A DNA stretch of 5,177 nt from contig CAJBLW010000514.1 of NCBI GenBank assembly GCA_903953985.1, forward strand, positions 1 through 5,177. The letters run 5' to 3'. Below are positions 1 through 5,177 of the stretch, piece by piece. This stretch comes from an uncultured Burkholderiales bacterium. Its GTDB lineage: Bacteria > Pseudomonadota > Gammaproteobacteria > Burkholderiales > Burkholderiaceae_C. Numbering within the stretch: position 1 is the first letter of the stretch; each line of letters opens with the position of its first letter. Under the pieces are notes generated by a model. It did not search any database. It worked only from the letters and a program-made list of their open reading frames with translations, and was not told the DNA's origin. A program made the position numbers and the translations under genes.

Positions 1-833
1 ACCGCGATCGTCATGGGCCCGTCCATCATCTCCAGGCCGGCCGGGATGATGCCTGCGGCAATGACAGCCGCCACCGCGTCGCCCGCTTTGCGTACATCGT
101 CAAAGCTGGCCATGATGCAGCGCGCCAACTGTGGTTTGGGCACCAGCTTGACGGTGACTTCGGTGGTCACCGCCAGCATGCCCTCGCTGCCCACCAGCAC
201 GGCCAGCAGGTCGTAGCCAGAGGTGTCGAGCGCATCGCTGCCGAATTCGATCGGGTCACCTTCGACCGTGAAACCGCGCACTTTGATCACGTTGTGCACC
301 GTCAGGCCGTATTTGAGGCAGTGCACACCGCCCGAGTTTTCAGCCACGTTGCCGCCGATCGTGCAGGCGATCTGGCTGGACGGGTCGGGTGCGTAATACA
401 GGCCGAAGGGTGCTGCCGCCTCGCTGATGGCCAGGTTGCGCACGCCGCACTGCACCACGGCCGTCCGGCTCACAGGGTCGACGCTTTGGATCTGGTTGAA
501 GCGCGCCATCGACAGCGTCACGCCCATGCGGTGCGGCATGGCTCCACCCGAAAGGCCGGTGCCTGCGCCGCGTGCTACCACGGGCACCGCCAAGGCATGG
601 CAGACCTTGAGCACAGCTTGTACCTGCGCCTCGGTTTCGGGAAGGGCCACCACCAAGGGGCGCTCACGGTAGGCAGTCAGACCGTCGCACTCATAGGGCG
701 TGGTGTCTTCAGGGGTGTACAAAATCGCGTCGGCGGGCAGCACCCGACTTAACGCCTGCACCACGGTGCGTTGGCGCTGGGCACGTTCGGTGGCGGTCAG
801 TTGCTGAGTTTCGGCAGGAGTGTGGGCGCTCAT
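1..833 (-). CDS. glcD: Glycolate oxidase FAD-binding subunit GlcD (C-terminal part cut off by window edge)
   Basis: FAD subunit of the membrane-associated GlcDEF complex, which oxidises glycolate to glyoxylate. Translating down from the ATG at 833 gives 277 uninterrupted codons to the window edge, a little over half of the roughly 500 residues usual for GlcD. The visible part covers the PCMH-type FAD-binding domain: RGAGTGLSGG at residues 88-97 (pyrophosphate binding), APDPSS at 148-153, IGGNVAENSGGVHCLKYG at 159-176, and GSEGMLAVTTEVTVKL starting at 215. These match what I remember of E. coli GlcD almost word for word, which favours GlcD over D-lactate or D-2-hydroxyglutarate dehydrogenases. 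An AAGG at 845-848 lies 11 bases before the start, a weak and rather distant ribosome site. An ATG five bases upstream opens only two codons. It follows the LysR gene on the same strand after 85 bases. glcE and glcF would be expected beyond the left edge but cannot be seen. Confidence 0.93.
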   Translation of the reverse strand, partial: MSAHTPAETQQLTATERAQRQRTVVQALSRVLPADAILYTPEDTTPYECDGLTAYRERPLVVALPETEAQVQAVLKVCHALAVPVVARGAGTGLSGGAMPHRMGVTLSMARFNQIQSVDPVSRTAVVQCGVRNLAISEAAAPFGLYYAPDPSSQIACTIGGNVAENSGGVHCLKYGLTVHNVIKVRGFTVEGDPIEFGSDALDTSGYDLLAVLVGSEGMLAVTTEVTVKLVPKPQLARCIMASFDDVRKAGDAVAAVIAAGIIPAGLEMMDGPMTIA

Positions 834-851
834 GGCATGCAAAACCTTGAA

Positions 852-865
852 AGTGGACCTCCACT
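852..865. promoter_or_regulatory. 14-base palindrome upstream of glcD, candidate operator
   Basis: AGTGGA-CC-TCCACT is a perfect 6-base inverted repeat around a 2-base centre. It lies 18 bases before the glcD ATG in the only non-coding gap between the LysR gene and glcD. A weak -10-like TACAGT (868-863, minus strand) overlaps its edge, with no recognisable -35. Size and place would suit a repressor or activator site controlling glcD. It could also be a small RNA hairpin, although a two-base loop makes that unlikely. The binding protein cannot be told from the sequence. Confidence 0.35.
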
Positions 866-918
866 GTACGCCCTAGCCCAACACAGGGGGTTGAAGAATC
901 TTTGACAGTCTTGTGAAA

Positions 919-1800
919 TCAGGCCAGCGCTTTTCTCAGCCAGTCGGCAAAGGTGGCGCATTCCCAACGCTCCATGGTGCCGGTGCGCCAGCACAGGTAG
1001 TGGGCGTGGGGACTGGGGACGCTGCGCTCGAACAAGCGCACCAGCTGGCCGCTCTCGAGCCATGGCGCGCCCAGCTTGGTGCGGATCAGGCCGATACCCA
1101 GGCCTTGGGCGGCGGCGTCGCACACCAGGCCAATGTCGTTGAACGACGAGCCGTCGATCGGCTCAGGCCAGTCGAGGTCGTGCGCTGCGAACCAGGTGCG
1201 CCAAGGCTCCAGGGGGCTGCGCAGCAGGGGCTGTCCCTGCAGGTCTTCGGCGCTGGCAAAAGGACCGTTTACGCGAATCCAGGCAGGTGAGGCCAGTGGC
1301 GTCACGTCGTCCTTGGCCAGACACACGTGTTCCATGTCCGAATAGCGGCCTGTACCAAAACGCACCGTCAGGTCGGCGTCCTCAGCCACCACGTCGAGCA
1401 GGGGAATGCTCACCTGCAGGGTGATATCGATTTCGGGGTAGGCGTCCAAAAAGTGTTTCAGGCGTGGCATGAGCACCGAGCGCGCAAAGGTGGGCGTGAC
1501 CGCCAGCCGCGGCTTGCGGCGACCGGGCATGTTGCTGGCGCTGGGAAAGCGCTGCAGGGCCACCAGGCCCTCGCGAACATGGGCCAGGTATTCGTTGCCT
1601 TCGGTGGTGAGTGAAAAGTCGGCCCGACCAAAAAGTTTGGTGCCAATGATTTGTTCCAACTGCTTGACACGGTGGCTCACTGCGCTGGGCGTCACGCACA
1701 ACTCTTCGGCCGACTGGGTCACGCTGCGCAATCGGGCCAACGCCTCAAAGGTCAGCAGGCACTGGATGGGCGGAATGCGTGATGCGTTCGTGGCAGACAT
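919..1800 (-). CDS. LysR-family transcriptional regulator, GcvA-like
   Basis: A complete 293-residue LysR-type regulator, the usual length for the family. The N-terminal winged helix-turn-helix covers about residues 11-70: PPIQCLLTFEALARL, then SVTQSAEELCVTPSAVSHRVKQLE (26-49), then GTKLFGR (53-59) and LTTEGNEYL (64-72). The PP-LxxFEA opening and the effector-domain stretch DADLTVRFGTGRY (141-153) resemble GcvA, the activator of glycine cleavage genes, and GcvA-like AmpR relatives. The C-terminal effector-binding domain runs from about 97 to 293. Its ligand cannot be read from the sequence. Start: the ATG at 1800 puts the usual few residues before the HTH; no good Shine-Dalgarno sequence precedes it. 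It lies 46 bases downstream of purU and 85 bases upstream of glcD on the same strand. LysR genes more often stand divergent from their target, so position alone does not show what it controls; glcD and purU are the natural candidates. Confidence 0.92.
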   Translation of the reverse strand: MSATNASRIPPIQCLLTFEALARLRSVTQSAEELCVTPSAVSHRVKQLEQIIGTKLFGRADFSLTTEGNEYLAHVREGLVALQRFPSASNMPGRRKPRLAVTPTFARSVLMPRLKHFLDAYPEIDITLQVSIPLLDVVAEDADLTVRFGTGRYSDMEHVCLAKDDVTPLASPAWIRVNGPFASAEDLQGQPLLRSPLEPWRTWFAAHDLDWPEPIDGSSFNDIGLVCDAAAQGLGIGLIRTKLGAPWLESGQLVRLFERSVPSPHAHYLCWRTGTMERWECATFADWLRKALA

Positions 1801-1846
1801 GTTGATTGGATCGGTTTTGGAGTTGAAAAAGGGCCGTGATGAAGCG

Positions 1847-2695
1847 CTATTTGAAGATCACTGTCTTGTGGCCATTGATCAGCACTCGGTGCTCGCTGTG
1901 CCACTTCACGGCGCGGGCCAGCACTTGGCTTTCGGTGTCGCGGCCTTGAGCTGTCAGGTCTTCCACAGTTTTACTGTGGTCGACCCGAGCCACGTCTTGC
2001 TCGATGATCGGGCCTTCGTCCAGGTCGGCCGTGACGTAATGGGCGGTGGCGCCAATCAGTTTCACGCCCCGTTCGTGCGCTTGGTAGTAGGGTTTGGCCC
2101 CTTTGAAACTGGGCAAAAACGAGTGGTGGATGTTGATGGCACGACCGGCCAGTTTGCGGCACAGGTCGTCTGAGAGGATCTGCATGTAGCGTGCCAGCAC
2201 CACCAATTCGGCGCCTTCGGCCTGGATGATCTCGTATTGTTTGGTCTCGGTCTGTGCCTTGTTGTCCTTGGTCACCGGGATGTGGTGAAACGGCACGTTG
2301 TAGCTGGCGGCCAGTTGGTAGAACTCGCGGTGGTTGCTCACGATGGCGCGGATGTCGAGCGGCAGCAGGCCGCTCTTCCAGCGAAACAGCAAGTCGTTCA
2401 GGCAGTGGCCTTCCTTGCTGACCATGATGACGGTGCGCATGGGGTGGGCGGTGGCGTGCAGGTCCCATTTCATTTGAAAGGTTTCGGCAAATGCGCGCCA
2501 TTGGGTGTTCAGTGTCTCGCCGTCTAGCTGGTCACACGCAAACTGCACCCGCATGAAAAACAGACCCGTGTCGCGGTCGTTGTACTGCGCCGCCTCTTCG
2601 ATGTTACCCCCCCGTTCCAGCAAAAAGCCCGACACGGCATGCACGATGCCGGTGCGGTCAGGGCAGGAGAGGGTGAGGATGTAGGTTGTGGTCAT
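1847..2695 (-). CDS. purU: Formyltetrahydrofolate deformylase PurU
   Basis: Cytoplasmic hydrolase that splits 10-formyltetrahydrofolate into formate and tetrahydrofolate. In E. coli it balances the one-carbon pool and supplies formate to PurT in purine synthesis. The protein has 282 residues, the normal length. It begins with an ACT domain (about 5-85) carrying CPDRTGIVHAVS at 11-22, followed by a formyltransferase-like catalytic domain from about 86. The catalytic triad known from the PurN/PurU fold is present: Asn188 and His190 in INIHHSFLPSFKGAKPYY (187-204), and Asp226 in TADLDEGPI (222-230), with the same His-to-Asp spacing of 36 residues as in PurN. In E. coli the enzyme is inhibited by glycine and activated by methionine; whether that holds here is unknown. 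No strong Shine-Dalgarno precedes the ATG. A run of seven G (7 C on the plus strand, 2607-2613) falls at codons 28-30, in frame. It is the first gene of the minus-strand group. Confidence 0.97.
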   Translation of the reverse strand: MTTTYILTLSCPDRTGIVHAVSGFLLERGGNIEEAAQYNDRDTGLFFMRVQFACDQLDGETLNTQWRAFAETFQMKWDLHATAHPMRTVIMVSKEGHCLNDLLFRWKSGLLPLDIRAIVSNHREFYQLAASYNVPFHHIPVTKDNKAQTETKQYEIIQAEGAELVVLARYMQILSDDLCRKLAGRAINIHHSFLPSFKGAKPYYQAHERGVKLIGATAHYVTADLDEGPIIEQDVARVDHSKTVEDLTAQGRDTESQVLARAVKWHSEHRVLINGHKTVIFK

Positions 2696-2719
2696 GGTGT
2701 GTAATGCTTGCGAAAATCA

Positions 2720-2734
2720 CTCGCGTCAGGCGAG
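2720..2734 (-). promoter_or_regulatory. Small inverted repeat in the purU leader
   Basis: CTCGC and GCGAG form a perfect 5-base stem around a 5-base loop, 25 bases before the purU start and downstream of the proposed -10 box. It would therefore be in the transcript leader. There is no U run after it, so it is not an intrinsic terminator. It could affect mRNA stability or translation, or be chance in GC-rich DNA. Confidence 0.25.
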
Positions 2735-2751
2735 CGGCTTGAGAGCGGGCT

Positions 2752-2757
2752 ATTGTA
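2752..2757 (-). promoter_or_regulatory. Likely -10 box of the purU promoter
   Basis: Read on the minus strand this is TACAAT, one base from the sigma-70 consensus TATAAT, in the context CTCTACAATAGC. Transcription would start about 50 bases before the purU ATG. No good -35 hexamer is found 16-18 bases upstream (the region reads about CCGGCC), so the promoter would be weak or activator-dependent. Confidence 0.5.
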
Positions 2758-2790
2758 GAGAACGCCTTTGAAGAGGCCGGGAGGTGTCGT

Positions 2791-2806
2791 TGTCCGGTGC
2801 TGGACA
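2791..2806. promoter_or_regulatory. Short inverted repeat TGTCC-N6-GGACA, candidate operator
   Basis: A 5-base perfect inverted repeat with a 6-base spacer, giving a 16-base symmetric site. It lies 88 bases before the aminotransferase start and 34 bases upstream of the purU -10 box, so a bound protein could act on either side. It overlaps the first copy of the 9-base direct repeat. The regulator is unknown. Confidence 0.3.
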
Positions 2807-2839
2807 GTCGACCCTGTTCTGGCTCTATCGCCGGTGCTG
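2794..2839 (+). repeat. Direct repeat CCGGTGCTG, two copies 37 bases apart
   Basis: The 9-mer CCGGTGCTG occurs at 2794-2802 and again at 2831-2839, both in the non-coding region before the aminotransferase. The start-to-start distance of 37 bases is close to three and a half helical turns. The copies might be paired binding sites for a regulator, but a 9-base GC-rich repeat can arise by chance. Confidence 0.3.
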
Positions 2840-2880
2840 TGGCAGGCGTAAACTGTCACGCTTGTTTGTTGCATTAAATC

Positions 2881-2885
2881 AGGAG
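2881..2885 (+). promoter_or_regulatory. Shine-Dalgarno AGGAG deciding the aminotransferase TTG start
   Basis: AGGAG is followed after 8 bases by TTG at 2894, an ideal distance. The first in-frame ATG (2915) lies 29 bases from it, too far. This is the main reason to choose the TTG start. Confidence 0.85.
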
Positions 2886-2893
2886 TATTTGCC

Positions 2894-4228
2894 TTGTCCC
2901 ACACCGACCTGAACATGGACAACCAGTGGTTGCCCTTCACGCCCAACCGCACCTTCAAACAAGACCCACGCGTGTTTGTGGGGGCCGAAGGCATGCACTT
3001 CACCACGCACGACGGCAAAAAAATCATCGACGGCATCTCCAGCCTCTGGTGCGTGGGCGCGGGGCACAATCGCCGCCCGATCAATGAGGCCATCAAAAAG
3101 CAGCTCGATACCCTGGACTACGCCACGGCGTTTCAGGCCAGCAACGACAAGGCCTTCAAAGCGGCGCAAATGATCGCCGACATGGCCCCCGGCGACCTGA
3201 ACAAGGTGTTGTTTTGCAACTCCGGCTCTGAGGCTGCCGACACCGCCTTGAAAGTGGCGCTGGCCTACCACCGCGCCCGGGGCGAAGGCCACCGCAATGT
3301 TTTCATTGGGCGTGAAAAGGGTTACCACGGTGTCAACTTTGGAGGCATGAGTGTGGGCGGCTTGCCCGCCAACCGCAAGGTGTATGGCGCGCAGTTGCTG
3401 CCGCGTGTGGACCACATGCGTTTTATTCACGACCCGGTGAACCACGCCTACATTCATCACGAGGAACCCGTCTGGGCCGAAGATCCGCTGCTGGAGCTGG
3501 AAAACCGCATCTTGGTGCTGCACGACCCGAGCAACGTGGCGGCCGTGATCGTGGAGCCGATTGCGGGCAGCGCGGGCTGGTACATCCCCCCCCAGGGTTA
3601 TGTGAAGCGCCTGCGCGAGATTTGCGACAAGCATGGCATCTTGCTGATTTTTGACGAGGTCATCACCGGCTTTGGCCGTTTGGGCGTGAATTTTGGTGCC
3701 GACTTCTACGGTGTGGTGCCCGACATGCTGAACTTTGCCAAGGCGGTGACCAATGGCGTCATCCCGCTGGGCGGCGTGATCTGCCGCGACTTCATCTACG
3801 ACGCGATGATGAACGCCAACGCGCCAGACCACGCCATCGAGTTTTTCCACGGCTATACCTATTCGGGCCACCCCGTGGCCTGTGCGGCGGCCATTGCCAC
3901 GTTGGATTTGATGAAGGAAGAAAACCTGTTTGCCCGTGCGGGCCAGCAAGGCAAGAAGCTGGGCGACGCGATGCACAGCGCCATGAAGGGCTTGCCCAAT
4001 GTGATCGGCATCCGCACCTTGGGTTTGGCCGGGGCCGTTGATTTGGCCAGCATCGCGGGCGCACCTGGCAAGCGGGCTTACAACATCTTTATGGACTGCT
4101 TCCACCACGGTGTGTGGGTGCGTCCGGCAGGCGAAAACATCGTCATTTGCCCACCATACATCGTGGAAGACGCGCACATCGACCAGATCGTGCAGACGGT
4201 GGCTGACAGCATCCGCCGTCACGCCTGA
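2894..4228 (+). CDS. Class III PLP aminotransferase, omega-amino acid (beta-alanine):pyruvate type
   Basis: A complete 444-residue fold-type I, class III aminotransferase, the usual length for omega-amino acid:pyruvate transaminases. It should move an omega-amino group (beta-alanine or similar) to pyruvate or another 2-oxoacid, using pyridoxal phosphate in the cytoplasm. Visible landmarks: WLPFTPNRTFKQDPR (12-26), LWCVGAGHNRRPI (51-63), the phosphate-binding NSGSEAADTALK (109-120), YHG at 144-146 (Tyr stacking on PLP), EPIAGSAG (221-228), IFDEVITGFGR (252-262, Asp254 to the pyridine nitrogen), the Schiff-base lysine Lys283 in NFAKAVTNG, HGYTYSGHPVACAA (319-332), and Arg410 in VWVRPAG, which aligns with the substrate-carboxylate arginine of the Pseudomonas omega-APT as I recall it. 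Exact substrate cannot be fixed; taurine, beta-alanine, putrescine-like amines or glyoxylate as acceptor remain possible. The start is TTG, supported by AGGAG 8 bases upstream. A run of eight C (3586-3593) lies in frame at Ile-Pro-Pro-Gln 231-234. Divergent from purU; the AbrB-like gene follows closely. Confidence 0.93.
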   Translation: MSHTDLNMDNQWLPFTPNRTFKQDPRVFVGAEGMHFTTHDGKKIIDGISSLWCVGAGHNRRPINEAIKKQLDTLDYATAFQASNDKAFKAAQMIADMAPGDLNKVLFCNSGSEAADTALKVALAYHRARGEGHRNVFIGREKGYHGVNFGGMSVGGLPANRKVYGAQLLPRVDHMRFIHDPVNHAYIHHEEPVWAEDPLLELENRILVLHDPSNVAAVIVEPIAGSAGWYIPPQGYVKRLREICDKHGILLIFDEVITGFGRLGVNFGADFYGVVPDMLNFAKAVTNGVIPLGGVICRDFIYDAMMNANAPDHAIEFFHGYTYSGHPVACAAAIATLDLMKEENLFARAGQQGKKLGDAMHSAMKGLPNVIGIRTLGLAGAVDLASIAGAPGKRAYNIFMDCFHHGVWVRPAGENIVICPPYIVEDAHIDQIVQTVADSIRRHA

Positions 4229-4263
4229 TGCATTGGGCCATCGGTGCCGGGGTGCACGCTTGA
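4228..4263 (+). other. 11-codon reading frame linking the aminotransferase and AbrB-like genes
   Basis: The ATG at 4228-4230 overlaps the aminotransferase stop (TGATG, 4226-4230) and opens MHWAIGAGVHA followed by TGA at 4261-4263. That stop overlaps the TTG (4260-4262) that best starts the AbrB-like protein. It may serve to pass ribosomes from one gene to the next, or it may be the true N-terminus of the AbrB-like gene put out of frame: one extra base in the GGGG run at 4249-4252 would join the two frames into MHWAIGAGGARLKFWQRT. There is no evidence the peptide itself does anything. Confidence 0.4.
4249..4254 (+). promoter_or_regulatory. Possible Shine-Dalgarno GGGGTG before the AbrB-like gene
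   Basis: GGGGTG ends 5 bases before the TTG at 4260, a little short but workable. The earlier in-frame TTG at 4233 has no ribosome site in front of it. The match to the anti-Shine-Dalgarno is moderate. Confidence 0.4.
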
Positions 4264-5177
4264 AGTTCTGGCAGCGCACCTTGGGCACTCTGGTCGCCGC
4301 TTGGCTTGGGGCCGAGCTGTGTGTCTGGTGGGGCACACCCATTCCCTGGATGCTGGGGCCTTTGCTGGTCACCGCCCTGGCTTCCATGGCGGGTGCCCCC
4401 ACGCACAGTGCAAACCTTTTGCGCAACAGCGGTCAATGGGTCATCGGGGCCGCGCTGGGCCTGTATTTCACGCCCCAGGTCAGCGCCTTGGTGTTGGCGC
4501 AGTGGTGGGCCATTGCGCTGGCCGTGGTGTGGGCGCTGGCCCTGGGGGCCTTGTTTGGCCTGTGGTTGCAGCGCCAGCATGGTGCAGAGTTGGCGCACCT
4601 CTCACCCCGCGCCCTGTTTGCCACCACGTATTTTTCTGGCTCGATTGGCGGGGCGTCCGAGATGACGCTGCTGGCCGAACGCTATGGGGCACGCACCGAA
4701 CTGGTAGCGGCAGCGCACAGCATGCGCCTGGTGATGGTCGTCATTGCCGTGCCTTTTGGCATGCAGTGGGCACAACACCAGTGGGGTTTGACGGTGGATG
4801 CCTCTTTGTTGCCTGGCCCGCGCTTGGCGCAATGGCCGGGTTTGCTCTGGTTGGGCTTGGTGACGGCCGCCGGCGGCTGGGTGATGCTCAAGCTGGGCCG
4901 CACCAACCCATGGTTCATGGGCTCACTGCTGGCCTCAATGGCGTTGACCCTGTCGGGTTGGGAGTGGTCTGCGGTGCCCAACGCACTGTCCAACGTTGCA
5001 CAGTTGGTCATCGGTGTGAGCCTGGGCATCCGGTTTCGGCGCGAATTCGTCAAAACGGCCCCCCGCTGGCTGGCCTCGGTGGCCTGGGTCTCGGTGTGGA
5101 TGATGGGCGCGTCCGTGCTGTTTGGCTTGACCTTGGCGTGGGGTACGGGCTTGCATCCGGCCATGCTGGTCTTGGGA
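4260..5177 (+). CDS. AbrB-family integral membrane protein, putative transporter (C-terminus cut off by window edge)
   Basis: A very hydrophobic protein of 306 codons to the window end; the family is usually about 350 residues, so some 40-50 are missing. It belongs to the AbrB membrane family (Pfam PF05145), often mislabelled ammonia monooxygenase; it is unrelated to the Bacillus AbrB regulator. The family's internal duplication is visible: PWMLGP (29-34) and PWFMGS (217-222); LRNSGQWVIGAALGLYF (54-70) and LSNVAQLVIGVSLGIRF (243-259), both about 188-189 residues apart. GSIGGASEM (127-135) fits the family's PGGxAEM-like motif; its second copy should come just beyond the window. About eight or nine membrane helices are likely. 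Function is uncertain in this family; small-molecule transport is an inference. Start is uncertain: TTG at 4260 is chosen because GGGGTG lies 5 bases before it and it begins just before helix 1; TTG at 4233 or a frameshifted ATG at 4228 are alternatives. It probably shares a transcript with the aminotransferase 31 bases upstream. Confidence 0.85.
   Translation, partial: MKFWQRTLGTLVAAWLGAELCVWWGTPIPWMLGPLLVTALASMAGAPTHSANLLRNSGQWVIGAALGLYFTPQVSALVLAQWWAIALAVVWALALGALFGLWLQRQHGAELAHLSPRALFATTYFSGSIGGASEMTLLAERYGARTELVAAAHSMRLVMVVIAVPFGMQWAQHQWGLTVDASLLPGPRLAQWPGLLWLGLVTAAGGWVMLKLGRTNPWFMGSLLASMALTLSGWEWSAVPNALSNVAQLVIGVSLGIRFRREFVKTAPRWLASVAWVSVWMMGASVLFGLTLAWGTGLHPAMLVLG

Larger units (their letters stand above)
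2696..2893. other. Divergent intergenic region between purU and the aminotransferase
   Basis: These 198 bases separate two genes that point away from each other, so promoters for both should lie here. No open reading frame in it looks coding. The left part has a good -10 box and a leader hairpin for purU. The right part has a 9-base direct repeat, a short palindrome and a strong ribosome site for the aminotransferase, but no clear sigma-70 promoter facing right (TAAACT at 2849-2854 is the best -10-like match, without a credible -35). A sigma-54 promoter was looked for and not found. Confidence 0.8.

Noticed and set aside
294..752. A 152-codon plus-strand frame over glcD
   Set aside because: The minus strand encodes clear GlcD motifs here. 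The plus-strand product is His/Arg/Ala-rich with no domain.
870..905. A possible terminator after the LysR gene (CCCCC...GGG in the minus-strand sense)
   Set aside because: The pairing is short and imperfect and no U run follows it.
1469..2173. A 234-codon plus-strand frame spanning the LysR-purU junction
   Set aside because: It runs antisense across two well-supported genes and has no recognisable motif or ribosome site.
2815..2860. A possible sigma-54 promoter for the aminotransferase (TGGC elements)
   Set aside because: No GG and GC pair with the required 10-base spacing was found at either TGGC position.
2692..3096. A 134-codon minus-strand frame covering the intergenic region and the start of the aminotransferase
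   Set aside because: Half of it is antisense to the aminotransferase, it ends on the purU start, and its product has no recognisable feature. The region is better explained as divergent promoters.
2879..4426. A 515-codon open frame on the minus strand opposite the aminotransferase
   Set aside because: It is the mirror of a GC-rich gene with strong third-position bias. Its product is rich in His, Val, Arg and Gly with no recognisable domain, while the plus strand carries a complete PLP enzyme with all key residues.
4682..5164. A 160-codon minus-strand frame opposite the AbrB-like gene
   Set aside because: The plus strand shows a duplicated membrane-protein pattern typical of the family. The minus-strand product is a low-complexity shadow.

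Overview
The window reads as ordinary chromosomal DNA of a betaproteobacterium, most likely Burkholderiales and probably Comamonadaceae. This rests on the high GC content, the strong G/C preference at third codon positions, and protein sequences that look like that family's PurU, GlcD and GcvA-like LysR proteins. No database search was possible, so the taxonomy is an inference. There are five real genes, two of them cut by the window edges. I see no RNA gene, insertion sequence, CRISPR array or prophage part.

Left arm, all on the minus strand and read from right to left: purU (formyltetrahydrofolate deformylase, 2695-1847), a GcvA-like LysR regulator (1800-919), and glcD (FAD subunit of glycolate oxidase, 833 to beyond base 1). 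The gaps are 46 and 85 bases with no clear terminator, so the three may be partly co-transcribed. A 14-base palindrome lies just before glcD.

Centre: a 198-base divergent intergenic region (2696-2893). It holds a good minus-strand -10 box for purU, a small hairpin in the purU leader, and a 9-base direct repeat plus a short palindrome on the side facing the aminotransferase.

Right arm, plus strand: a class III (omega-amino acid:pyruvate type) aminotransferase starting at a TTG codon (2894-4228), followed closely by an AbrB-family membrane protein (4260 to beyond the window end). The junction between them is unusual: the aminotransferase stop overlaps an ATG that opens an 11-codon reading frame, and the stop of that frame overlaps the apparent TTG start of the membrane protein. 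This is either a translational relay or a one-base frameshift in a G run.

The enzymes can be read together as glycolate/glyoxylate and one-carbon metabolism: GlcD makes glyoxylate, an aminotransferase could aminate it to glycine, glycine cleavage would load folate with one-carbon units, and PurU would release them as formate. This link is an inference from gene content. I found no convincing new system; the junction at 4226-4263 and the candidate operators are the points most worth checking.
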